Shown: one piece after another, positions 11,881 to 21,400 of the stretch | Position numbering within the stretch: position 1 is the first letter of the stretch | Layout: every line of letters begins with the position of its first letter | Origin: Apostichopus japonicus | Taxonomy: Eukaryota > Echinodermata > Holothuroidea > Aspidochirotida > Stichopodidae | Assembly (NCBI RefSeq): GCF_037975245.1 | Contig: NC_092563.1 | Location: 20,203,094-20,267,093 of the forward strand | Length of the DNA: 64,000 nucleotides | Reading direction: 5' to 3' | Made by a program: the position numbers and the translations under genes | Notes under the pieces: model-generated | The model's input: the letters and a program-made list of their open reading frames with translations, nothing else | Databases searched by the model: none | What the model was told of the DNA's origin: nothing

Positions 11881-13377
11881 TGGCAGGGTCAATCGTTAAC
11901 GGAGGGACATTTGACTGTATTCCTTACACATTTTGTCTATCTTTGCATTAGTTTGAGGGAGTATGTTGCAATTTCTTGTGTGGTTATCTAGACAGGTAGT
12001 TACTTGCTTCATACCCATAAACTTAATTATTGTGGCTGTTACTTGGCTGGTACATTGCTTCACATACACCAAGGAAAAATTAGATGAACAGGCATCAATT
12101 GTCAAATCTACAGTTAATGGGACAATTCCGATGGTAAAGGAGGGACACAAAATGTTCAGTATTGTTTAGTGTAGCCTTTTGCCTGATTTTGCTCCTTCAG
12201 ATTCAATATTTGTTATATAAAAGTTATATTACTTAGCGAAAAAAGGACGAGAACATTAAACCAACAGTTATGTTCACCAAAACATTTGCAATTTCAGTGG
12301 TTAATAAAAATTTAAGAAAAAAGTAGGAAATAGTAAGAAATAGATTAAAAGAACAAGTTTAAACAGAACACTCTTCATCATTTAGCACTCTCTAACTGCA
12401 TTATTAGCAACTGTTTTTTTTTTTTGTGGGGGGGGGGTGGTGGCTAGACTGAGGCTAGTGCAGTTCAATACATGTCAGTAAATCACATATTTCCAGTACA
12501 CAGTTCACAGGTACTGTACCATCATGTGCAGAAATTTTATTACAGTAGTATGCAAGTCACATTTTGTCTTTCAAATACTACTAATACTTTGCAGAAACCA
12601 ATTGGTGCAGTACTTGATTCTGGGCTTAAAAGTGAAATGCTAAGGTAACTTACTGTAATAATGCAGTGGTATTATAACAATTCGACAACTATCAACAATA
12701 ATAATACAAGAACATTTTGAGATGTAACATGATACAGTTACAGTTGCTACTGCACTGCAGAAAGGTTCAGTATGCCTGAATGTAATATTTGTGGATTAGA
12801 AACTATTGAATTAACTTCCTGCGATATTGTGCAGACTTTGACCTCAAATGACCTTGACCTTCATGATGAACAATACATATCTCCTACATATGGTGCATTC
12901 ATGGGTAAAAAATTGCAGCAATCCTTCTTGAGATATCTCATGTATAAGATTTTTAGGCCTTAACTCTGCTGACCTTAAATGACCTTTGACCTCTACAGAA
13001 TCAGAATATTCTTCTATTCATAGTGCATCCACATGTCAAACATGAAAGAAGTAAAAGCTTCCCTCCTTGACATTTTTTAGCAATTTTGCACAATATCAAA
13101 TATTACAGTCAAAGAAAGAATAATAATAAAGAAATATATTGATTTCAAGACCTAGACAATTTAGGGTAAGTATCTTTATTCCAAGGTATAGAGTATATAA
13201 CTCTGAAAAGATGGTTGCTCCAATGAAACTGTTGCACCAGTGAGGGAAAACATGTGGAACCCAGGGTGTTACTGGAAAAATTTCATAATGAACTAACTGC
13301 AGGCATACTAAGAAGAAAGATAAAAGATGAAGCTATGTATAAAATTATGTATCTCAATTAAATAGCACAAAACTCAC
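11881..13377. other. Non-coding or intronic, nothing firm
   Basis: This includes overlapping open frames on both strands at 11896-12169, a T/G-homopolymer tract near 12410-12437, and TGACCTCAAATGACCTTGACC-like motif repeats at about 12840-12990. No exon with both splice sites and recognisable content was found. It may be intron of the minus-strand E3-like gene. Confidence 0.35.
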
Positions 13378-13571
13378 AAAGATTTGGCTGTTGAAGTAGT
13401 CATTGCAAAGGATGGCATTGCCAATGAAGCTGTTGTTGACGACACAGGCGCTGGTAAAGAGGAACTAGAAGGGTGAAGAGTAGAACTTGCTTTTATAAGA
13501 TTTTGGTCATTTTTTATTACTTGTTCACTAGCTGAGAAACAGCTTGCTGTTTTTGTAGTGTCCTTCATACG
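13378..13571 (-). CDS. Candidate Ser/Thr-rich linker exon
   Basis: The minus strand is open from about 13571 to a strong donor (TTT|GTGAGT at 13377-13372). The translation is rich in Ser, Thr, Pro and Ala (for example SSTLHPSSSSLPAPVSSTTA), like a disordered linker. An acceptor CATTACAG lies just upstream, but an in-frame TAA separates it from the open segment, and joining it to the 14052-14162 exon also meets stops. A related copy of part of this sequence sits at 13669-13745. Function is unknown and confidence is low. Confidence 0.2.
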
Positions 13572-13668
13572 TTAACCTGTAATGTTATTTATGTATTAAT
13601 TTTGCAAACATACAAGAACAAATTTGGAAAATTAAGGACAATCAATCACTGGAAAGCAAAAGAACAAA

Positions 13669-13745
13669 GCTGTTGTTGACGACACAGACATAGATGCTGA
13701 TAAAGAGGAGCTACGTAGAAGGGTGAAGAATAGAACTTGTTGTTA
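13669..13745. repeat. Local duplication of 13426-13495
   Basis: GCTGTTGTTGACGACACAG and the following AAGAGGA...AGAAGGGTGAAGA phrase occur in both places with small insertions, about 243 bp apart. This is a short dispersed local duplication. Confidence 0.7.
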
Positions 13746-14051
13746 AAACAACACCTAAAACTACTTTTAAACCTTCCACATTAAGTCTGTTTGTCAGTAA
13801 ATAGTATGGGTAAAGTCCTGACTTTGTCAGAGACTATCTGTAAAATTCAAACAGTGCATCAGATGAAGTTAAAATATTTAGAGAAATATGCCAATAGACT
13901 GTAATTAATTACCCTAAATGGTCATCCTCAAAACATGTATTAATATTCATCATTTTAATTTTTTATAAAAGACAGTTTCCTTTTTTTCCAAAACATTTCT
14001 TTCCTCCTTTAAATCATTATTTAGCAATGCAAATTTGGACAAAAGAATTAC

Positions 14052-14162
14052 CTGTCACTTTTGCACTGTTCCATATGCTTCCGCAGCTCTGTTTGTGCAT
14101 GGAAAAAGATGGTGGCAGAGCAAGCACTTCTCTTGGAGTTGATTCACATCTGCCATTGGTGT
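14052..14162 (-). pseudogene. Candidate UBZ-type C2HC zinc-finger exon with a homopolymer frameshift
   Basis: The reverse strand has an acceptor CTTAACAG|AC and a donor ACAG|GTAATTC around a 111-bp segment. Frame 1 reads NQLQEKCLLCHHLF. After a T5 run the match continues only in another frame as QTELRKHMEQCKSD. Read across the T run, the spacing is C-X2-C-X12-H-X3-C, the pattern of Rad18/UBZ4-like ubiquitin-binding zinc fingers. Such fingers often precede the HECT-like region in G2E3-like proteins, which fits the minus-strand exon at 10727-10988. The break could be a sequencing error in the homopolymer or a true pseudogene. Without neighbouring exons this is a moderate call. Confidence 0.4.
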
Positions 14163-14860
14163 CTGTTAAGTGAAATGAACACAAATTGAATTCATCCTGT
14201 GTGGGTGTCACACACCAATAACATCATGGTATATGTAGTCCAGAGTGTACTGTTACTTGGACAGGATTGTCCTGAACATATCATAGTCAGTTAAGCACTG
14301 TGATGCTGGTATATCACTAAAATCCCTAAAACTAAGTAAAGGAGCATTTGAAAATATTGATGGCAATCAGTTCAGTCATTAATCCTATTGTTCAGATGCT
14401 TAGTGATCAAGTTTATATATGCGAAATAGCTATACATCAAATGTTTTACATATTTATGACTCTAACTTGATATGGACTTACATCAGGTTGAGTCAGTATT
14501 CCTCTTCAGAACATTTAGGGACACTAATGTCAGTCATAGTGTCCTTGTATATATTGTCATTTCAACATGCTCTTCTTCTGTAAATTTGAGGCAATACTGT
14601 CAATCATAGTGTACCTACTTGTAGTGCCTTCATATTGTAATATTAACTTCTTCACTGCATTTGTGACACCACTGCAGTCATAGTGTCTTAACATATATTG
14701 TTGTTTTAACATGTTCTTCTTTTGTACATTTGGGACAACACTTCAATAAGTTTGCTAAACAACCACTTAATAATAATACCTGATATTTTGTATATTTTGG
14801 GTTTCGATGATAATCGTAACCTTTGCATTCATGATGTATGTGTGTGTTTGTGACGCCCAG
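14163..14860. other. Non-coding, short imperfect repeats only
   Basis: A phrase of the type CAGTCATAGTGTC followed by CATATTGT and a TTCTTCT run recurs about every 85-100 bp between 14510 and 14750, as a degenerate short repeat. Nothing coding was seen. Confidence 0.45.
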
Positions 14861-15610
14861 CTTGTAAACATGTTATCTTAAGAAGGAAAGGTCAGGTCAA
14901 TTTCATATTTGGTTTGTAGAAGTACCACATTGTGTACAAGAAGCCTTTTATTTTTTGGTGGATGTCAAAGGTCATTCGGGGTCACCAGTGGGCAAATTGT
15001 TAAAATGTGTAAACACGATATCTTAAGAAGAGAAGCTTGGGCAGACCTCATATTTGGTGTGTAGAAGTACCACATTGAGTACAAGAAGCCTATTGTTGTG
15101 GGAAGAGGTCAAAGGTTATTCCGGGTCATCAGAGGTCAACTTGTGAAAACCTTGTAAACATGATATCTCAATATTGGAAGCTTGGGCAGATCTCATACTT
15201 GGTAAGAAGGTGTTTGGAAATGTACCATATCAAATTTAATGTGCCTATTATTGTTTTTGGTGGAGGTCAAAGGTCATTTGTAGACAACATATGCCAAACA
15301 TTTACTTCACTCCCCTCTGACCTGTCTCTCTACACTAATACACTTTTCTTAGTATAACACATCACAAGGGAAGCTTGTACAGATTGCATATTTGGTATGT
15401 GATTGTACTACATTGAGTACAAGAAGCCTAAAGTTGTGGATGGAGGTCAATGGTTCTTTGAGCTCACCAGGGTTCAAATTGTGAAAACCATGTTTTACAC
15501 AATATTTCAAAAAGGACAGATGTCATATTTAATATGTTGATATTAATCTATCACATTTAGTGCAAGAAGACTGTTGTTGAGGTCAATGGTCATTTCAGGA
15601 CAGCCTGTGT
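14861..15610 (+). repeat. Tandem cluster of a ~145-bp repeat, about five units
   Basis: TTGTAAACATGATATCT-like phrases occur at about 14861, 15006 and 15151. They are followed in each unit by GAAGCTTGGGCAGA, CCACATTGAGTACAAGAAGC and GAGGTCAAAGGTCATT. Later units (about 15350 and 15490) are more decayed. The opening CTTGTAAACA phrase resembles part of the 301-bp repeat, so the two families may be related. Confidence 0.75.
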
Positions 15611-17238
15611 CACTGTGAATTTATTGTTTGTCACATCACACTGCTTTTCACATTGCACCCATCACTATATTCCAATCCCGCTGACCCAATAATAATTTAT
15701 AACATATCCAATTCAAAATATTAGGTGTTTCAAATTCTACCTGTGAATACATCCTCCCACATGACTATAAATACGTGAAACCTGCATACTGTATGTCGTT
15801 GACGATCATTAACTAAACGGCAGAGATAAAGCATTTGCAATTAGATTTGAAAAACTGATGTTGTTATCTTGTGTTTTTCACATTACCAGTGGAATCATTC
15901 AGATATGTGACGTGTTTAGACTTTAACAGTAATGTACTGTAAAATGACTGATTGCGATTTTGTGATGCCTGGCAGGTCCAAAATAAACTGATTCACATAT
16001 TAAAACGTGTCAAGAACAAAAATATGCCAGTTTTTCAGCCAATTTCATAGTCAGGTCGCATAAGGCCACATTAGGTCGCAAATTATAGATCACATCAGGT
16101 CGCATAAGGTCAAATGAAGTTGCATACAAAAATATGATTTCTTCATACAAAAGTTATATAGAACAGAGATGACAGCCTAAGTAATGCTAATAAGAGAAAG
16201 AAATTCTATTGAATCATTGAACAAAGCAAATGAAACAGTAACGGCGTTGTTTGGATGATGTTGTTACAAAGATTCAAATAGTCATCATTACACAAATTCA
16301 CCAAGCATGCATCAAAATTGATCAATACCATCTTTTTTCAATAACTTTGAATTTCAACAAAATAAGAGTTGCTCTTGACCACATAACTTTAAATGAAATG
16401 AACGTTCAGTGTGATCAGTGAGTGTCGTGATGTCAGGCAAATGTCATTACTGTACCTGCAAAAGCAGAACTTGATGATCGCTTGAAACTGTCCCAAATTT
16501 ATGCACCTTGAAATATGCTTGCTTTCCCATGTAGTTTACTCCTTAATGCCATAATTGTTCAGGGGAGAGTTCCTGAACAAAATCTGGCATGATCCATTTA
16601 AATGAAAAAACAAGGAAAGTACATGGTTGGTGATTTTCTAATAGTTTGTTAATCAAATTACATATGTAGAAACTCAGATATTATTTCAATTAAACATTTT
16701 ACAGAAATTTGTGCAATTGCTCAGATAAAGCAACTGAGCAATCCAACATTTTTCTGATTTTTTATAAGGTTTTATCTTTTATCTAAGGGCAAAGAGTTGT
16801 TTCTTATTTACATTTTGTGTGTTGGGTATTTTTTATCATCATGTTTGTTATGAATGCAAATAACATGCTAACTTAATTGTTTGTGGTTATTATGCAATTC
16901 TTTGGTTTGATAGCTGTGCTGATGCATCATTGTGCAGATTACATGATGAAAAATAAAATATTGGCATGTGATAATAAGCCATTTGGCTACTGATGTAGAC
17001 ATATTAGACCAGCATGTGCTGAAGCTGCTTTTGTATAGATGAGAATAAAACCATTCAAATCACAATTAACAATTAATGCTTCATAAAGTACATTGGCTAA
17101 CCATTTTGCAATTGAAAAAGCCCTATTTGCCAACTGAAGTCATAATTCAAATCACATTATTTTATGAATTGGTATAAGTAAACAATTTCAGCCCACTATA
17201 CCTTGTTAATTATTTTATTGAATTAAAATGATTTAAAT
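15611..17238. other. Non-coding, minor repeats
   Basis: This contains several AGGTCGCATAAGG-type motifs at about 16050-16125 and one arm (about 16680-16785) of an inverted pair whose partner is at about 25628-25745. The sequence up to 17238 is the AT-rich target region of the LTR element. No exon recognised. Confidence 0.4.
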
Positions 17239-17653
17239 CTGTTGTTACAGGCCCCTAAGTAATCTCAATAATTTGTATGATTTTTGCAACAATTAGTTGT
17301 ATTATAAATCAATATCATAGAATATTATAAATTAATCTAAGAATCATAGTATAGAACTGCCTGGTGTGTGTGCATATCTGGTGTGTGCAGAATATTTGGA
17401 AAAGTTGAGAAGCTTCTAGAAGAGTTAGAACATTTGAGAACAATGTAGAACATCTCAACAGTACACATTGGAACAAGCTAGAACATTGGAGTGCCGCCAA
17501 GGGGACATCCCCTGTGCTATTTTTAGAACACTAGGTGAGGATTTCCTGGAAAGGTGAAGTGACCTTTTGGGTTGGTTGAACTGAGCTGGAGCTACTGTAA
17601 GATGCTTCTAGAATGGATGGACATTTCAAGATCTTTCTGGACTTGTGAAAAGG

Positions 17654-17662
17654 CTATATAAG
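17654..17662 (+). promoter_or_regulatory. TATA box of the 5' LTR
   Basis: CTATATAAG lies within the LTR, downstream of the likely U3 and about 550 bp before the AATAAA. The same sequence is at 23737-23745 in the 3' LTR. It is inferred to drive the genomic RNA. Confidence 0.55.
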
Positions 17663-18206
17663 CACCTGATAATTTGAGATCAAGAGTTTTTAACCATCTT
17701 GGCTCCAGGAGTTTAATAACCTCTCGCTCAAGTGAATCCTACAATTCCAGTGTGAGTAAATACTCACTTAGTTTGACAGTAAAGTTATAGCTGTCTTTTT
17801 ATGAGTGGATTTGCTACAAGTTTACCGGCTTCGAAGTCGCCCATCGTTGTGTAGCCGTCTTCGGTTCTGTGCCAGTCAGCACTAATAATTGTGGCCTCTG
17901 AGTTACCCAAGGACAGGAATCCAAGGATAAACAAGCTGCAAGCACAACTTGGACATTCATTAGTAGTCGACCTCCGAAGTGGAAGTCATCAAGTTGGGAG
18001 CTGGATTTCTTCAATATTGGACATTCGTCCGTCTACAAGTTTCGCTGGAATACTCGTCAGGACCTTTTGTCACTGCGCTCGCGTCGCGGCGCACACCAGG
18101 TCGTGAGTAAATTATAGTATAACTTATTAAATCTGTTTTAGTGTAAACTGCTTGGATATTGATAAATGATCTTTGTTTGATTTTAATTACCTTGAACACA
18201 CAATTA

Positions 18207-18212
18207 AATAAA
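18207..18212 (+). terminator. AATAAA polyadenylation signal in the LTR
   Basis: An AATAAA hexamer followed by a T-rich stretch near the LTR 3' half. The copy in the 3' LTR would end the genomic transcript. This is inference from position. Confidence 0.45.
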
Positions 18213-18323
18213 TACTTATTTTTATATTTAAAGTTAAATTTTACAGTGTGCTGTTTAGTCATTTGAGTTGTGAACCCAAGGGGAGGTGTATTCTGGCCTT
18301 GATCGAGTTGATCGTAACAGAAT

Positions 18324-18341
18324 TGGGGGCCTATCCGGGAA
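18324..18341 (+). promoter_or_regulatory. Primer-binding site, tRNA-Pro-like
   Basis: Four bases after the 5' LTR, TGGGGGCCTATCCGGGAA matches 14 of 18 positions of the classical tRNA-Pro primer-binding site. It would pair with a host tRNA 3' end to start minus-strand DNA synthesis. The exact tRNA is uncertain. Confidence 0.65.
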
Positions 18342-18451
18342 AGTACACTGTAAAAAATTGAAGTTAATTGTTCTTCAACATTATCTGATTGTGTGTTTAC
18401 ATTGATATTTGTGCTGCATATTGTTGTTTGTAATTTAACTAGTTGTTCACT

Positions 18452-21400
18452 ATGGCATTTGTTGCAGAAGATTTTGTTCAAGATGTATCTTGGGAGGTTT
18501 TTGATGAGCTCAAGAAGCCAGATTTAATGGCGTTGGCCGTGTATTTGGAAATTGAAGTAAAGCATGCTATGCGTAAACAAGTCATCAAAAATAAACTCAT
18601 TGACCGTTTGGTTGCAGACGATTTGTTAGATGAGGAATGTCTGGAAAACAAAGTAGAAATTCTGGATAGTTCAGATTCTGCAGTAAAATTAAAACAATTA
18701 GAGATTCAGAAAGAAATTGAAATGACCAGATTAGAAATGGAGGAACGAATTAAATTGAAAGAAATAGAAGCCAAAGTACAAATGGAAAAAGATAAATTAG
18801 AAAAACAAGGCTCATCAAACTTCTCAGACAAATTTGATGCCACAAAGAATATTAGGTTAGTGCCAAAATTTCAAGAAACTGAAGTGGATAAATATTTCTT
18901 ACACTTTGAGAAGATTGCCGAAAGTTTGAAATGGCCTAAAGAATCTTGGACATTGTTGCTCCAATCAGTCTTCATTGGGAAAGCTAGAGAAATTTATTCT
19001 TCCCTATCAATTGAACAATGTCATAATTATGATGTGGTTAAGAAAGCAGTTCTTAAGGCCTATGAGTTGGTGCCCGAAGCTTACCGGCAAAAGTTCCGAA
19101 GTGCAAAGAAAGAAACCAACCAAACTCATGTTGAGTTTGCAAGAGTACAAGAACAAATGTTAGATAGGTGGCTTAGCTCTAAAAATGTGAACAATGAATT
19201 CAAACAACTTAGGCAATTGGTTTTGGTTGAGCAATTCAAGAGTTGTATCCATGCTGACATCAGGACTCACTTAGATGAGCGCGACATAAATAATTTAGAA
19301 GATGCAGCAATAACGGCAGATGATTACGCCCTCACGCATAAGTTGAGTACCAATAATACAGGTGGGCATAATAAGTTTAGTCAGTATCACAAGAATAATT
19401 ATAATAAGCCTAACCAAAATAGATTGTCCCAAAATCAAAATAGCACTAAAGAAGGAAATAAACAGTCAGGTCCCTCAAATCAGGGAAGTAAAGGTCCTTC
19501 TAGTGAAAAACCAACCAAGTCATGGGATGGTTTTAAGAAGTCAGTGACTTGTGACTACTGCAAAGAACCAGGCCACACTAAGTCCACGTGTTGGAAGTTA
19601 ATGGGAAAGCAGTTGGCTCTACAACAGCAATCTGCACCCACAGGTTGTGCTGTGGCCATGAGATCTCAAGTTAGTTTTCAGGCTGTTAAACAGAATGATC
19701 TTGAGTCTGAGAAAATTAGGGAAGACTTTGAACCATTTGTTTTGGAGGGTTCTGTATCACTTGAGAGTGATAAAGTTGATCCAAAGCCTATAAAGATCAT
19801 GCGTGACACTTGTTGTGCACAGTCAATGATTTTGGAAGGGTCATTGCCCTTTAGTGAAGTAAGTGCAACAGGTGAAAATGTCTTGATTCAGGGCATTGGT
19901 ATGGATATTATTAGTGTCCCTCTCCACAAGATGAATTTAAAGTCTGATTTGGTCTCAGGTACAGTCATAGTTGGAGTGAGGCCTGAACTCCCAGTCAAAG
20001 GTGTTTCTATGTTGTTAGGTAATGATTTGGCTGGTGGAAAAGTACTTCCTCAACCAATTGTTACCTGTGAACCCTGCACGGAGGCTGGTAATGATGACGA
20101 AAGTAGTGTCGTCTTTCCAGCTTGTGCAGTAACAAGAAGTATGACTCAGAAAACAATGCTTGAAGCAAATAGTAAGGATAAAGGGGATGACTTGGTCCCT
20201 AATCTAGATTTAGAGGGGACATTCATGACAGAGTTGGATGAGCCAGGTCATCTTCTCTCTTCAGGGGAGAAAAGTTCTCCAAAACATAGCCAAGACTTCA
20301 AGCCCATGCTTAATGGGGACAGTGATACTGATCCCTTGAGTCACAATAAGTTAGTCATAGAACAGGAAAATGACCCTGAACTTAAGGACCTTGGTCAAAG
20401 GGCAATGACCCTACAGGAAGCTGAAGAAGTTCCTGTCTGTTTTTACAAACAGAATGGTGTTCTGATGAGGAAATGGAGACCACCTGATGCTCCAGCAACT
20501 GATGAATGGCAAGTCATTCATCAGATTGTAGTTCCCAAAGTATATCACAGGGAGGTCATCAGCATTGCCCATGATAGTCCCATGGCAGGACATCTAGGAA
20601 TTAGAAAGACACATGATAGGATCTTGAATCATTTTTGGTGGCCTACACTTAGGAAGGATGTTTCTGAGTATTGTAGATCTTGTCACACTTGTCAAGTAGT
20701 GGGCAAGCCTAATCAGAAAGTCCCTGCCGCTCCTTTAAAGCCTATACCGGCGTTTGATGAACCATTTAGTCGGGTTATAGTTGATTGTGTAGGACCTCTC
20801 CCTAAGACTAAATCAGGTAATCAGTATCTGTTGACTATCATGTGCGCCTCTACCAGGTTCCCAGAAGCTATACCCTTGAGAAATATTAAGGCTAAGACAA
20901 TCGTGAAGGCTCTAACCAAGTTTTTCACTCTTGTAGGACTTCCAAAGTCGATACAGTCAGATCAAGGGTCAAATTTCACGTCAGGCTTATTTCAGGAAGT
21001 CATGTATGAGTTAGGAATAGAACAATACACCTCTAGTGCATACCATCCGGAGTCCCAAGGAGCTTTAGAGAGATTCCATCAGACTCTAAAGAATATGATT
21101 AAGACTTACTGTTTCGATTTTGAAAAGGATTGGGATGACGGTGATCACCTATTATTGTTTTCTGCAAGAGAAGCAGTTCAGGAAACATTAGGTTTCAGTC
21201 CCTTTGAGTTAGTGTTTGGGCGTACAGTTCGAGGTCCCTTAAAGCTTCTGAAAGAAAAATGGCTGAATGATGAAATTGATACAAACCTTTTGGATTATGT
21301 TTCCAAATTCAAGTATAGGCTTAATAGAGCAAATGAAATTGCTAGGGATAATCTAAAAGAGGCCCAAAGCAAAATGAAAGGGTGGTATTATAAGGATGCC

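Larger units (their letters stand above)
17243..18319 (+). repeat. 5' long terminal repeat
   Basis: 1077 bp, starting TGTTAC and ending GTAACA (6-bp terminal inverted repeat). It carries a TATA-like box at 17654-17662 and an AATAAA signal at 18207-18212. Short frames inside it recur identically in the 3' LTR and are not genes. Confidence 0.95.

Noticed and set aside
11896-12169. Overlapping 84- and 68-codon frames on opposite strands
   Set aside because: The minus frame has some exon-like composition and a GTAAGG nearby, but no acceptor or recognisable domain, so I do not call it.
17315-18106. Small frames in the LTRs (duplicated at 23398-24191)
   Set aside because: Present identically in both LTRs, start at non-ATG codons or lie antisense, and overlap promoter and polyadenylation signals.
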